Shown here: positions 1 to 13,130 of the stretch, piece by piece | Layout: every line of letters starts with the position of its first letter | Numbering within the stretch: position 1 is the stretch's first letter | Assembly: GCA_033002965.1 (NCBI GenBank) | Contig: JAURVB010013176.1 | Coordinates: 62,001 to 126,000 of the forward strand | Length of the DNA: 64,000 nt | Reading direction: 5' to 3' | From: Piper betle | Lineage: Eukaryota > Streptophyta > Magnoliopsida > Piperales > Piperaceae | Notes under the pieces: model-generated | Databases searched by the model: none | What the model saw: the letters and a program-made list of their open reading frames with translations, nothing else | Told to the model about the DNA's origin: nothing | Translations under genes and position numbers: made by a program

Positions 1-326
1 TTTTCGGACCAGTAACATTCGTTACTAACGGTTTTCATATAATATATGTAGGTCATACACATCCTGAGTTGACTTTGGTGGGAGGACAGATAAATGCTAC
101 ACACACTTGGGTTGAACACAGTTATTTACTTTATTGCTTTTATTTATATTTGATGTGTTTGATGTATATTTAACAATGTCTTCCATTCTGATGACACCAA
201 GAGGGTTATTTTGATCAATTTTATCAATCGAGTCTTACTGACCAACAATATTAAACATGATTCGACTCATTAGTAACATTTCTGATCTAGTTCTTAGGTA
301 AACCGAAATCAGGGTATTATAGCAAC
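1..326 (+). repeat. 3' part of a family-C LTR (truncated by window edge)
   Basis: This stretch aligns by eye with 56117-56437, the end of another LTR copy. Both have a GTAAC/GTTAC-type hairpin, then an ATATATGTAGG block, then a GGTGGGAGGA tract, and both end in a decayed GGGTGTTACA-like terminus. Sense orientation is +. The left part lies outside the window. No protein is encoded. Confidence 0.6.
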
Positions 327-807
327 ACCCTAATGAATGTGAAATCTATGTTAAATGTATTGCGAATGATCTTGGAATGTGGCATAACGCCTTAAAAATA
401 TTTATGTGAATGTCAATTGATAATATGAAATGTTCAGAATTTGTTCTATGTTTGAATAATCATTATAGAGGTTGTGTAAAATTTTCTAATGTCCTACTTA
501 TAGGGGAGACTATCGAATTTTCTCCAAGATTGTCAGTTTTCTTTTTAAATTTTTTAGGTAGTCCTCCATGCATGAGCAAATCCTTAGGTGTCTTGCATGC
601 ATTTTTTAGTATTATCTGCGTATTAGATTTCCTTGGGTTTCATCTTTTGACACCCTGAATGGTTAGATTCTTCTTGTGTTAGTTCTCAATTTTAATGGGT
701 TATGAAGTAGTATCCCGATATTTATCAAATTGATTCGCTTCACTCTGTTGGCCGAATCAGGGTGTTACATAAAATCTTAGGTTAATTGTCTAAGTGTTAA
801 TTGGACT
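327..807. other. Unassigned spacer, possible second LTR terminus
   Basis: No convincing gene. A typical LTR-like end (GGGTGTTACA) is visible at about 760-769 and suggests another eroded LTR boundary. An 82-codon open frame at 410-658 has no recognisable motif and is not called. Confidence 0.3.
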
Positions 808-1341
808 GCTAAATTTTCGAGTAATTATATGAACCTGGAATTGTGATGAGGCACCCTCAACTATGACACACAATCATAATATGAATAAAACTTCTTTAAA
901 GCCTTCCCTTTGTAAGCCAATGTGTTCACAAACTATCAAGATGATGGTTTTTATTTAACATCAACAAAGTTCTCTTTTATATGGAAGATTATACGTGGAA
1001 TTTAAGAAGTCATTACATTAAATTTTATAGAAAAGAATATAATCACACATAACTATATTAACTATTTTTGTGATAACGAAAAGTCAAAAAAATTGAACTA
1101 TTGAGTTAATGCGAATGAATGTCAAATCGCACTCGCAACTCCTTATCCCAAAAATTCAAAAAATAAAACTTATTTAAAAACATTCATAAGTATCACCATA
1201 CCGGTATGCTAAAAGTAATAATTAATAATTTATGATGTTGATTCTCAGAGAATTAATTTAATTAAATAATATTTAAGATTCGTTCCAAGATTTACAAAAC
1301 TCTAAATAAAATAATCTAATTATTTTTGGTTGGGTTTTACA
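808..1341 (-). repeat. Left (3') LTR fragment of a short LTR element (family D)
   Basis: Positions 808-1341 are a direct, roughly 90% similar copy of 3682-4199. Both share the opening TAATTATATGAACCTGG and the closing TTACA. The sequence right after it, read on the minus strand, is a purine-rich AAGTTAGGGAGAC immediately before TGTAAAACCC, the usual polypurine tract plus LTR start. This is therefore the 3' LTR of a minus-oriented element. Its distal part is missing. Confidence 0.65.
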
Positions 1342-2957
1342 GTCTCCCTAACTTGGGAATTTTAGTCTTCGAAAATATAATAGGGTCACAAGGAAAAACA
1401 TCAGGGTTTTACAATCTCCCGAGCTTGGAAATTTTTGTCCTAAAAATATAATAGGATTATAAGAGAAAATTACTCATTCTTCTAACTTCTTTCTTATCCT
1501 ATCTTAGGCATTTCTTCCATTATGCATTGGTATACTTATATCTAGCTCTATAAAAGTTAGTTTAAATGATCTTCACATTTTCCAATAAAAGTTCATTTTA
1601 GAAAAATCACGATTTGCAATTTTCTTTTTCCACTTCTACTTTGTGATGGCTGAGCACGTAAGTTAATTTGATCTACTTCTTTACTAGTTCTACATCTTAA
1701 AGCCAAACTGTTCGAGGACACTTCAAAAGTTAATCCTCTATTGAATTTGAGTAATCTTTTTAAATGACTCTATAGGTATCTATATGCTTCATTGGGGTCT
1801 TTACTTTCTATAAACCCGTTGCCACATAGCAGACTGTAATTCATCGGTGCATTTTTTCCCTCGATTTAAGCATTGTCACTCATATGCATAGTTAAAGTGG
1901 GGCACACTGTTCCATAACACTGTCATCCATATCGCACAGGTGTCCCATAACACCCATACGACCTAGATAACACCTCTGATTGTAAAGGCGTTCTATATAC
2001 ACTCATTGGTTGATTATCACGTGCACCTAGCATGACACATAAGTGACAAACCGTCCCATACCGGTGTTATGCTTTAAAACACTTCTAGAATGTCCTCTAA
2101 CTCAACAGAAGCTTGTTGATATGCTAACAATATGTCTCCATAAATCAAATTACCTACACGATACTGCGGGGTCTGATATTCCTTCTAAAGGTTCTCTTTA
2201 ATTTGCCCTTCTACTTACAACTTGTTTCGGATCTAACAGTCGTCACCCCAATCCCCACTAAGGAAATTTTAATTTTCAACTCTTCAAAACATCCCCTCAC
2301 TATTAATAACAGTATCAGCATTACTTCATCTCTTTCTTCTTCCTTATATTACCTTTATTTAATTTTTTGGCAATAAAAAGGTACATATTTATGCATAATA
2401 AAGCATCCTATCAACTTCTTCTACATTATTTTTTAATTAATTAACAATTATCAAAATTTTTGTATCATCTAGTGGTCATTCTTCTTCAATGTCTTGCAAT
2501 TTATTTGCACACCGTACGGACATAATTTTTTTCTACGAAGAAATATCTTCAACTACCTAATATCGTTGTTACACCAACCTCCCAACCTGGCCCTTCTAAC
2601 TCTTAGGCTTTTCCAATCTTGTCCTTACCATTAATATCTTCCAAACATTGAGCAATCTCTAAGGTTTTTTAGGACACCATTATATCCACAACAACTGAAT
2701 TGGATGTCAAAGTCCTTACATCCTTAGGAAGTTATCAAAAGTTGTCTTTTAATATTCACTCACAATGTTGACATTCACCAGCAACCCATTTTGTACACAC
2801 TAATATGAACTTACCATCTAAAACAATGGAAATTAATTTCATTAAAGAATGATCAATGCTTATAAAAAAATTTACCCTTGGAACAGTGGACTCTTAGACT
2901 TTAACAAGGTAATGATTGATTTGCATGGTTTCGAGGGAACATATCTCTGATACCACC
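1342..2957 (-). mobile_element. Internal region of family-D LTR element, non-coding
   Basis: The 1.6 kb between the two family-D LTR pieces has no open frame of interest and no gag or pol motif, so this is a non-autonomous or internally deleted element. The PPT end (around 1328-1455) carries a partial tandem duplication of the LTR-end/PPT sequence. The PBS complement (2944-2955) reads TGGTATCAGAGA on the minus strand, close to the initiator-Met primer site. Confidence 0.55.
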
Positions 2958-4199
2958 TGTAGTGATCTGCCCGTTCTGAGCCACGAGCCAAATATTACTA
3001 TATGAAACTAAGTGTCCCATAAATTAATTTTCTATTAATTTGCAAGATTTTAAATAAACCTAGGACACAAAATTTAATATAGCAAATGCTCGAAATAATC
3101 TAAGCCCATGAACAAAACCGAAATCCCACTGCCAAGCAAACAATCTAGAAGTATAATAACAAATAAGAAAAAAATCAAAAGTCCAATGACAGAGTCCTCC
3201 AGTTGTCCCAACTTTACCTATCTTCCATGCTCAAACCTGCGGAGGTAATTCTGCATTAGTAATAAAAATACTAGGTCATATAATAACAAGAATCAAGTTA
3301 ATATATTTCGCAACATCTAAATTTAAGCCTTTTAGTGATTATGAGCCTATGTCGAGTTCTTATTATTCCAGGAGGGGCAGCCACCCCATTCAACTACAAT
3401 CCCATGTATGCGCACACACACTACGTGGCCCACGGCCTCTAGTTACCAATATTTGTCATTGACTCACCCTCTTGGTATCACAAGTGCATAATGAGTCATT
3501 TTACACCACTGTGCCCTGTCACCCCTACCGGCATTGGGGAAGGTATTTAATCTTTCAAAAAGTTTAAGGGTGTTGCCCCGTGTTGGACTGAGTCAAATCT
3601 TTGACCCCGATTGCGCTCGACACATGGTGGTTGAATGTGGCCTCAAGCCGACCAAGGCTCCCAAATAGGAATATATAACATTTCAAGTAATTATATGAAC
3701 CTGGAATTGTAATGAGGCACCCTCAACTACGACACGCAATTATAATATGAATAAAACTTCTCTTAAGCATTCCCTTTGTGAGCCAATGTGTTCACAAACT
3801 ATCAAGATGATAGTTTTATTTAACATCAACAAAATTCTCCTTCATATAGAAAATTATGCGTAGAATTTAAGAAGTCACTACATTAAATTTTATAAAAAAG
3901 AACATAATCACAGATAACTATATTAACTATTTTTGTGATGAAAAAAATCAAAAAAATTGACTATTGAGTTAATGCAAATAAGTGTCAAATCACACTCATA
4001 ACTCCTAATCCCAAAAATTCAAAAAATAAAACTTATTTAAAAACATCCATAAATATCACTGTCCTGGTACTCTAAAAGTAATAATTGATAATTTATGATA
4101 TTGATTCTCGATAATTAATTTAATTAAATAATATTTGAGATTCATTCTAAGATTTACAAAACCCTAAATAAAATAACCTAATTATTTTTTTTGTTTACA
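2958..4199 (-). repeat. Right (5') LTR of family-D element
   Basis: The LTR starts TGTAGTGATC directly after the PBS complement and ends in TTACA at 4199. Its distal ~520 bp match 808-1341. Length is 1242 bp. The element lies directly upstream of the Copia-like gag remnant and probably inserted into that element's leader. The target duplication cannot be checked because the opposite end is lost. Confidence 0.65.
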
Positions 4200-4256
4200 A
4201 CACCAAGGAGAATATACAATACTAAAATGCAAGGGATTTTTATATGTCATGAGTGA

Positions 4257-5070
4257 ATGTCCAAAAAAGAAAAGGATCAAGAGCCCAAAGGAAAGAAGGT
4301 TCTCCAAGTCACGGTGGAATCAGATGATGAGGGTGATGATTGCCTAAGTGTATTTTATTTCATGGTCATTGAAGAAGAGAGGGAAGAATACTTTGAAAGG
4401 GCATTTGATGCGGAGTCCATGTGCATGGCCAAGAAGAACAAGGAGCTTAGAGAGCAACTTGAGGCAATAAAAAATGATGAGAAGGCCCTTGAGGAGATTC
4501 TCAAATACGAGGAGATGGAGCTTAAGCGCTCAAAAGCAAGGGAAGAGGAGCTTGAAGACCAACTAGCCCCAAAATAAAGGGATTTGAACTTGTTGCTAGG
4601 GGGTTTACATAAACTCTCCAACATGCTTCTACAAAGCAAGAACCCCATATGCAAATTTGGTTTGGGGGGAGACAACCATAATGGGGAATTCAACAAGCCC
4701 CTCTACTTTGTCAATGCTTCTATTCAACTAAGTGAAGATTTCTCAAATGTGGCAAGAACTTTCAAGGGAAAGGAGCCCATGGTTACTCCAAGAAGAAGGA
4801 TTCTCCCACAAGAACAAATGAAGAAGAAGTCCACTCAAACTCCTAGGAAGGACAAGATGATGATGCAAGCACGAAGGAGAATGGAGAAGCCAAGAGAAGC
4901 CCCTATGAAACGGAAGAAGTCACCACACCAACATACTATCATCTCTCACACCTCATATACTTGTCACTATTATGGCAAAGTTGGGCACATTTAATGGAGA
5001 TGTAAGGTGGAGGACCCAAGTTCAAAAGGGTATGGTTGTTCCAAAGGCAACAACTCTCAACTAAGGTATT
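4257..5070 (+). pseudogene. Copia-type retrotransposon gag remnant
   Basis: The frame begins with a charged, acidic segment and a long Lys/Glu coiled-coil-like stretch (4257-4574). After an in-frame TAA at 4575-4577 the same frame continues with the FGLG and FVNAS motifs typical of plant Copia gag-pol polyproteins. A basic linker follows, then a decayed zinc knuckle (about 4960-5010) reading CHYYGKVGHI, a stop (TAA, 4992-4994), then WRCK. The second Cys of the expected CX2CX4HX4C is Tyr here. Sirevirus-type affiliation is an inference from the coiled coil before the knuckle. No protease, integrase or RT follows, so most of pol is deleted. Confidence 0.65.
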
Positions 5071-6113
5071 GATCCCTTTCTCATTCCTTGAATCCATTGA
5101 TATTATACATATGTATAGTTTCAAATGTTTTAAGTTAATAAGGGTATGGTTGAAATTATTGTTCAAACTAATTTTACAACCCTCACTTGTTAAAAAGTTT
5201 TATTGAATTTCAATAAGTGTGATAATATTTCAAGTGTTGTGTGTGTGTGTGTGTATCAATTGAGTAAAATGTATTCAAAAATATTTTTTAAACATGATTG
5301 AGATAAGCTACAATCAGTATAGTGTTCTTCCAAGACATTTAAACATCTTTATTTGGAGTTTAGAAGTTTAAAAACCAACAATTCTCAAATATCTCAGTTT
5401 TCTCGAATTAGGTTGGCATTCGATTAAGGTGTTTCAGTTAACCGTACCATTGGATTTAATTTTAAAATCTATTTCTGAAAGTGTTTAGTCTATCATTCGG
5501 TGGCCAAATGATTTGCAAAAGCTAAATTATTGAGACCCCTAACCCTAGCCAAACTATGCTTTCTTCTCTGCCAAACACTGATGGTGTAGTGTTGCCACCG
5601 CCGACCTCACCAAAGCTCAGCCTGCCATGACTTGCCACCAATTGTACTACCACCAGAATCCTCCCTAGATCCTTTCAACAAGACTGAATAATTGGTACCT
5701 GTCAACCAATTAGTGTTGGAGTCAAAGTTCCGTGCTTTCACCACCAATCAAACCTCCTTCCTGCTCGAAATGCTGCCCCAAGTAGTCATGAGGTGCCCTG
5801 ACCAGTGCTAACCACCAGAGAAGTGTCACAGTCATCGTCTCATCCTTCAATCTCAAGTTCAATCATTGACCTCAATCGGGCATTCGATCGGTAGCGAACC
5901 AACCCGAAGTTGCAAAAGAAAATGGCCTTCCTTTGGATGATTTTGCCACTCATTGTTCTCATGGCTGGTTCTTTTGGAGACGGGCCTTCCTTAAGGTCCA
6001 AGCAAAGAATGGAGAACTTGCCTACCCTATGGGACATTCCTCATGGCTCCATTCTTTCAAGTCTATCAAAGAGAGAGCAAATGACAACTTCCTTACTTCT
6101 GTTCAAGACCATG
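5071..6113 (+). mobile_element. Decayed interior of the Copia-type element
   Basis: No recognisable domain. The segment includes a (GT)n run at about 5237-5254. A short open frame (5933-6115, + strand) has plausible protein composition but no motif I know. It is interrupted by the solo LTR that starts at 6114, and the sequence resumes at 8943. Confidence 0.35.
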
Positions 6114-8942
6114 TGTAAAACCCGTGACTCGAGTCAGAGTTTTACTACAGTGAACCAGTCGGTTCGAGTCAAGTTAGTTTTATAAACCGCATGCTGAGTC
6201 GAGGCCAACCGCGAGTTATGAGCGATGAGGGTCAAGTGTACTAGAATATATGATGATAATATCAAAAAGATGGTGAGAAATGAGTTATTACAATATATGA
6301 AAGTATGCAGTATTTTTCTTTTTATATGTTTGATCGTAGAAATAGTTTTAGGCCAAATAACACATTAGTACGCGTTATGGCACAGTTTGGGTAGGTTATT
6401 AGTTATAGAGCATGTCATTTAGATGTTATTGTGTTTGTTATATTTCATGGGATTTTCCCATATTTTTCAAGATTTTGTTTAGGATTTATTACGAACTAGT
6501 TATTATTTTGACCCGAGTAAGAATAAAGTCAATGCTTATTTACGAGTTTACCACCGAGGTGTTTCTTCTCCCTCCCGAGATTTCCTTATCTCCAAAATCC
6601 TATCGTAGCCCCTGTGGTTGTCACCGCCGCCGTCGCTAACGCCGTACTGCTGCCAATCGATGCCGCCCTACCTTGCCATGCCACCTTGACCAACTCCGAT
6701 CACCATCTCACCACCATGATGCCCGAATCACCCCATGAGCCGTGACGCTCCCATTGTCAATTCGCTGCCATTTGGGCCACACCGCCACCGCCGTTACATT
6801 GACGACCACCCCCTCGACCTCCCCGACCTTTCCCCTCTAAGTAGCACCGCCGAGGCCAGTCACGGGCCCGATCGAAGAGACTGACTGCCAGGCTGAACTA
6901 ATCACTGTTGTCGATGGTCATCACCACCGCTACCATCCTCACCATCACCTCCATTGGATCGAGCTCGTCGAGCCGCTGCCAACGGTACCTTGTACCATCG
7001 ACACCCCGCCGGTCGTCAGGAAACGGTCGGAACTTGCCGAAAAATCGTCTGAACCTACTGAAAAACCAAATTCATTAGAATTCGCCTGATCTTCTGCCGA
7101 GTTCGCCCAATCGAACCTAATCAAACTTCGGACCCCTCCGAGCACTGAATTCGAGCTCTTAGAAACCCGACAAAACCCTAACCATCGCTGATTGCCGACA
7201 ACGCGAGGTATAATTACCTCCAATTTAATTATTTAAAATGGATTATTATTAGCACAACATGACAGGATTGGTGAATTGTGTGTTATAATTATATATTTAA
7301 TTGTAGATTTGATTAAGAATAAAATAGGAAATTGTTTGATTGAGTGGTGTTAAAAACGAAAGCTAAAAAACTAATTAGGGTGACTACGTAATGATCATGA
7401 TCTAATGCATAATAGCCTAAGTAGACTTGCTATAATTGACATAGGTTGATGTGACTATGATTTATGTGTGATGAATGTATGAGTGATATACGATGTATGA
7501 CTGCATCATGAGTGGGCGTTAGCTTCTAGTTTATCGTGTAGGTACGGGTAGGAGCTCACCGCCTAAGAGCAAGGACCCGATTGGAGCTTCAATCAGGTCT
7601 GTTTATGACACTATTTTATTGTGTATTTGATTTATCATGTGTAAGACGAGTTAAGTGGCATTTTATCAAATCTCACTTAACTCAAGTCATTTAGCCAACA
7701 ATTTTCTGGATTAATAACCCTCGAGGTTGAAATCCCTCAGTCATTTTTGAAATTAAGATCGACCACAAGTTGCCTTTAGGCCTATTGTATAAATCCCAAC
7801 TCAGACCTATATATGTATAGTTTTCACGTTTTCAGTGGGAGATGGAATGAGGGTTATCGATGGCCACGTCTTGAGATAGGGCGTGTAGTCATCAAAGCGA
7901 GCTCTGGAGCTGGGGAGAATCCACTTCATTCCCAAGGGAATCTTGACAACTCCACCTTTGAGTTCCTCAAACGCGGAGAAGTGTAGAGGTTCACGGGAAT
8001 TGCAATGCAGCACATTTCTAGACTTGTGGTTTCAAAGGGTACTAAAGATGTATGCTTGAGAGTACTTGGCCCCTATGCTCAGGGTCAGGAGTAATATGGA
8101 GGACGTAGAGAGTGGAAAGGAATGAAATTGATGTGAAAAGCGATAGAGAAATGGCCAAAGTATGAGAATGAGAAAGAAAAGGGGACTCTATCGATCCTGG
8201 TCGAAGGTTCCCATATATGCCCTAATGAGTGTTTAATGAGGAAGATATGGATTTCTATTCAACAGGAGAGCTAGATTTCCTATGCCAGATTGATATTAGT
8301 TATTTTCTAGACCGGTAACACTCGTTACTGATGATTTACTATTATATATGTAGGTGAGCACCTCGAGGAATGAGAACTATCGGGACTGCAGAGGAGCAGT
8401 ACAGAAATCGCACACACATGTACCTGTCGAGTGTATGTAGTGATGATGACGTGTACTGAACTGTGTTGATGAATTTGATATGCTATAACTATGAATCTAT
8501 TATGAGCATTTTGCATGTGAATGGAAATGGAAATTGAAAAATGTGCAAGGTAAACTACAAAGCAAGGAAACCTAGAATGTGATGGAAAATGAAATGTTTT
8601 GATGCCTGTTGAGATAAATATATGATGTTTACAGTTGACAGGGTGGCCCCTATTGCACTTTTATAAGAGACTCTGACTGCTTTTTCGTAAAAATTAATGA
8701 ATTTTCATTTGAATTCCTTGCTTGTTGCATTGTCTTGTTTTTACTTGCACATCATAGCATGCATGGAGGATCACGTTAGAACCCAATTATTCCCCTTCAT
8801 GCATTTCATGTTTGCACTTCCATCTTAAGACGCCGAGGGCAAATCCTGGTCGACTTAACCGAATCTAGTAGATTAGCGAACGGTTCGGTCCCCAGTAACA
8901 TTTTTGGGTCGGTTCATGGGTGAGCCGAAACGGGGTGTTACA
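6114..8942 (+). repeat. Solo Ty3-type LTR (TSD CCATG)
   Basis: This is a 2829-bp LTR, starting TGTAAAACCC and ending GGGGTGTTACA, with CCATG on both sides (6109-6113 and 8943-8947). No internal region is present, so the element has recombined to a solo LTR. It is the opposite-strand relative of the LTR at 35087-37881. A TATA-like CCTATATATG lies near 7808, a GC-rich tract at 6540-7010, and a conserved GTAAC(N4)GTTAC hairpin at 8315-8328. It interrupts the Copia-type remnant and is younger than it. Confidence 0.9.
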
Positions 8943-9848
8943 CCATGAACTTTAGTAGCATCTACAACAATATAAATTTTTGGGAAAATAAAAAGAGGAA
9001 GACCGGTGATGCATTGACCTCGAGGGAGGAGCCCATCTCAAACATTGTTGATGATGAAGATTTTTGGGCAACCTCAAGATTCATGATGAGGAAGAGGCAT
9101 CGGCACAACCCCAAAGGAGGAACAAGAAGCGCAGTCATAACCCCCACCGAGACAACCAAGGAACGTGTAGACCACCTTGGATGATCTCTTGGCGATTGTG
9201 GATTGCATGGCCATGGGGATGCAAGAGATGTGTCATAATATTGAAGGCATCCGGAGGGATCAACCTGTCTTCGTGAAGAACTAAGAGGTGCTCATTCGGG
9301 ACATGAGCACACTTTTGTTTCCCCCTTGAGAGCTACTCATTCCACTACACATAACCCTTCCAAGGGTGGCAGAGATGATGGTGAGACCTAGAATACTTCA
9401 TGTACCTCTTCCCTTGTATGTTTTGTTTTGTCTTTTTGAAATAACAAAGGGGGAGAGTGTGAATGTGTAGTAAGGGTTAAATCTAGGGGGAGTGTGAGCA
9501 CTGGTGGAGGGTGAGCATTGAGAGTTATCATCTCATTACCTAATGTAATTTTTGAAAAATTAATGAGAATGACTAACTCACTTAGAGTTGTCAATCTCTA
9601 ATTGGCCATAAGTTGCATGATATGAACATCATTTGCATTGCATTCCATCATGGCTTCTTGCATTGTAGTCTAACCTTGTATGTAAGGATTCAACAATAGA
9701 GATGCATGTGCTATAAAAGGAAAGCTTGAAGTGTTTGAAGATTGAGGATCATCAAGTCAAACTTAAGGAATGCATTATGAAAATTAGCAACAAACCACTT
9801 AGAGAGTTCACAACATATGGAGGTTGTCATCATTAAAAATGGGGAGAT
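8943..9848 (+). mobile_element. 3' interior of the Copia-type element with PPT
   Basis: The sequence continues the element interrupted at 6113. An open frame at 8945-9184 has no recognised domain. A first purine tract with AAAGGGGGAGAG lies near 9447. The final one, ATGGGGAGAT, lies directly before the LTR start TGTTAGAATC, as expected for a Copia polypurine tract. Confidence 0.55.
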
Positions 9849-11060
9849 TGTTAGAATCTTGTTTTGATGAGACAATAACACTTAAATTCTCTAAGCGTAA
9901 TCTTAGCAAACCAAGCAACCAAAAGAAAAACATCATGACAAAAATGAAGAAAAGTTTGGAAATGTTCAATAATTCGTCCAGCGCTCGGTTAGGTTTTTGG
10001 CATTCGAAGACAATAGAACATAAATGAAGCCGAGAAGAAACTTCATTCTGGTAAGGTTTCAGTCAGATGTTCGGTTTCATGATCGGCAACCAAAGGAATC
10101 TTCAGTGAGACTTCGGAAATCGATCATAGAGTTCAGAAGCTCACTATAGAATTGGTAAAGTTCAGGAAGGTATCTAGTCAGACAACTAGTTGTGCATTCG
10201 GCAACCAAAGTTGAAGAATCTGACATGGATAAGGTTCAAGTGATCGTTCGGCAGCCGAAAGATCTAGGAAATTGCAGAAAGCTAGCTGTTGGCTAGAGAT
10301 AGGGAGATTTGAAACCTAATGGTTCTATTTCTTGGATAGGCTATGCTAGCTTATAAATAGGGCCTTTGGGGGAGTGATTTGACAATTTTTTTGCTATCCT
10401 CTTGATCCTATAATGGATTTGACACTCTATTAAACCAAATTGGAGAAATAAGCTTGACTTAGAAAGGGATGCCGATTAGGTTATATTCTACGTACAATCT
10501 TTGTACCAAGGAGAGTTCAATTGTCGTAAGGATCACCTTGTAAAACTTCCTAAGTTGGGAGTAGGTGTGTGAAGCTTCATACTTGAGGAAAGGAGGAGTT
10601 TGGAGAAAAGTGTAGTCTCCATAGGTGTGAAGACTCAAGGGTGTTTGAGATTTGGTTGAGTTAGCATCCTTGGAACTTGGTGCTTGTGGATGATGGTTTG
10701 TTGGAGGGTCTAAGGGTATTTAGAGTGCAAGTTTCATCGACACTTGTGAAGTATTTGTGAATGAGTCTAAAGCTTGGTTGCTTGTAAGCATATATGTATT
10801 TTGTCTAGTAGAGCTAGGAAGACCTACTCACCAAAGAACTGGGTGAGTAAAAAGTGAGGACGTATTAAATTGGAACCTTCTGGAAATTTTTTGTACCCTC
10901 TCTCTTTTTCTTTAATCGTGTGGTTATACTTAATTAATTATACACTTTTTGCAAATTTAATTTTCTTGAACTTGATTTGGTCACGGTTAGAAGTTAAGAT
11001 ATCACAAGTTCTAAACCGGTTTACTTATATTACTTATATGATTAGACTTGATCTCTAACA
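9849..11060 (+). repeat. 3' LTR of the Copia-type element
   Basis: The LTR is 1212 bp and bounded by matched inverted termini TGTTAG...CTAACA. It follows the polypurine tract directly. Several Tyr-poor, non-coding repeats of the form CGGCAACCAAAG occur in its U3. One perfect palindrome, TTCGGC-A-GCCGAA, lies near 10245. A TATA box sits at 10351-10360. A related but decayed LTR is present at about 61370-62600. Confidence 0.75.
10351..10360 (+). promoter_or_regulatory. TATA box of the Copia-type LTR
   Basis: TTATAAATAG occurs about 500 bp into the LTR, followed by a T/G-rich leader. The related LTR near 61.8 kb has CTATAAATAG in the same sequence context, so the site is conserved between the two copies. 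Confidence 0.65.
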
Positions 11061-11532
11061 CAAATAATAATTTAGAATTGGGCTTGAAGTGCCTTCCACA
11101 TATCTTCCCCATTTAGTCTAGCTTGTTTATTATTTCTACGTGTCTTGCCTATTTAGTCTAGATTGTTTTTAATATTCATTGGCCATATCATGACCGTTAT
11201 GAGGCTCCCATGATTGCGAGGAATTAAACATGTCTTTCATATCAACCTCAGTGTTTCCTTCGGTTATGCTATTTACTTTATTTGGATATGTATTTACTTT
11301 CTCAAAAAGGAAAAAAAGAACAAAAAAATAAAAATAAAAACTCTAGGACTCTCCATTTTCCTATCAGAATCTTTGACGATCTAGTGCCATGCTGCTCAAA
11401 ATACTTTGATCGAAGAAGAAAGTCAATAGTGTTTACGTGAGAATTCGAAATACTCTGGTACGAATCCTCAAAACCGAGAGCTGCAACTTGCAAGTCTGGG
11501 CATCGTAAAAGTGAAGATCACAGATTCATGAT
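11061..11532. other. Intergenic spacer
   Basis: AT-rich sequence between the Copia-type LTR and the hAT-like element. I see no gene or repeat structure in it. Confidence 0.4.
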
Positions 11533-12365
11533 TCGGGTTGGGCACGGGCTGAGTTGACTCGCGAGTTTTAACGAGTCGACTCAACTCGGCCCGAACTCGT
11601 TATTTTTATAACTCGACTCGATAATTCGATAATTACAACTCGACTCGACTCGATAATAAATAAATCAATCCCGAGTTTTGTTAAAACTCGAATCGAATTG
11701 ACTCGATTCAAACTCGGCTCATGACTCAAATTGACTCGACTCGACTCGATAATTGATCTCCTTCCTATGACGCTTCATATCCTCTCTTTAAATTTCAACC
11801 AAAATAATTTAATTGTCTTGCCTCATATCATTCCCAAATATATATATTAATAGTTTTAAACACAAAAAACAAGCTCTAATAATGTTTTAAAATTTAAAAA
11901 CTACAAGCATACATATTACAAATAATATCATATTGCATGAAGATATATCCATCAAGCTCAACTGTTTAAAACTAGTTTTGGCCTCTAAGAGAATTTAGAC
12001 CGTCCCTCTATCAAAAGAAAAAAGTTTTGGATCTTGTAACAGGTATATCTTTTTGATCTCTTCGTGATTTTGGTTCATACCATTGTCTTTTTCTGAGTTG
12101 GATCTTGAAACAAACTTTGACCTTTGCTATAAGGTACTCTTTGGCCACGACCTTTGTTATAAGGTACTCTTTGGCCGCTATCTCTTGATTTAATCTTGCT
12201 ATTAGGTCTTCCACGTCTGTTTATGTTGTACATCAGGATTAGCGCTTTTTATATGTTGCCCTCCACAACAAAAGCTGGAAAAAAAAAATCTTACAATCGT
12301 TAACTAAAATTCCTAAACTATGATCGCTGCTCCAGACCGCCGATCACTACTCCAGACCGTCGATT

Positions 12366-12510
12366 GCCACGAGCCCATGTCGATCGCTGCTCCAAATTGA
12401 GCCATCGCTGCTCCAGATCGCCGATCGCCGATTGCCATGCTGCTCGCTACTCCAGATCTGGATCTGGAAGGGAGATGAAAAGTAAAGGTGAAGAATCAGA
12501 TTGCTGCTCC
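12366..12510 (+). repeat. Left copy of the duplicated block flanking the captured fragment
   Basis: A block opening GCCACGAGCCCATGTCGATC and running to a GTAAAGGTGAAGAATC tail is repeated in the same orientation at 12988-13130. Both copies contain reiterated GATCGCTGCTCCAGATCGCC-like units. The captured fragment lies between the two. Confidence 0.65.
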
Positions 12511-12596
12511 AGATCGAGCCATCGCTGTTCCAGATCTCCGATCACTGCTCCAGACCGCGAGCGAATATATATATATATATTTTTATACAAGCTTAC

Positions 12597-12980
12597 TTAA
12601 CCAGCCCAGGATGGTATTAAGATCAACACCAGAGTAGCAAATGGTGGCAAGGAGAAGCCCACCAACTGGGTGGAATCTACAGGTTTAAGCATTTGAAACT
12701 CCACAGGTTTGCTACCTTCAATTCCAGGAGTAGGACTGAACCAACCAAGCTCTACCGTCTTATATATCAGAGGCCGGGGGACATTCATAATTTTGAGAAG
12801 ATAAAGTTCTCTCTTGGAAGGAATAATGGTAGCAGGTCGCGTCTCTATGTACCTATAATTTGGCTTGGATATTACTAATCCTTTTGAGTTGCTAAGGTAC
12901 TCTCTGAGGTACATTGAGTGAGCATGAGCAGACAAGGGTTCCCCAGCAAGAGCAGACCAGTTTTTGCATACTGTTTTGAA
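12597..12980 (-). pseudogene. Gene-like fragment captured inside the hAT-like element
   Basis: On the minus strand an uninterrupted frame reads from KTVCKNWSALAGEPLSAHAH to a C-terminal stretch ending LILIPSWAG and a stop at 12597. The composition is protein-like and unlike the flanking repeats, and the last part is hydrophobic (VGFSLPPFATLVLILIP). I do not recognise the family. The frame extends upstream to an ATG at 13151, but that part is transposon sequence. The most likely reading is one or more exons of a host gene captured by the transposon; no function is assigned. Confidence 0.5.
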
Positions 12981-12987
12981 GGTGATC

Positions 12988-13130
12988 GCCACGAGCCCAT
13001 GTCGATCGCTACTCCCGATCTCCAATCGCTGCTCCAGATCGCCAATCGCCGAGACGATTGCCACGCCAATCGCCGTGCCGCTTGCTCTGGATAGGGAAAA
13101 AGATAAACAGTAAAGGTGAAAAATCGAGTT
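12988..13130 (+). repeat. Right copy of the duplicated block flanking the captured fragment
   Basis: Direct repeat of 12366-12510, with the same opening and the same GTAAAGGTGAAAAATC tail. Its placement suggests that the captured fragment arrived by a copying event that duplicated the edge. Confidence 0.65.

Noticed and set aside
5910..6185. Secreted small protein (hydrophobic N-terminus, 91 codons)
   Set aside because: The frame runs over the edge of the solo LTR at 6114, so its C-terminus is LTR sequence; the upstream part belongs to a decayed element.
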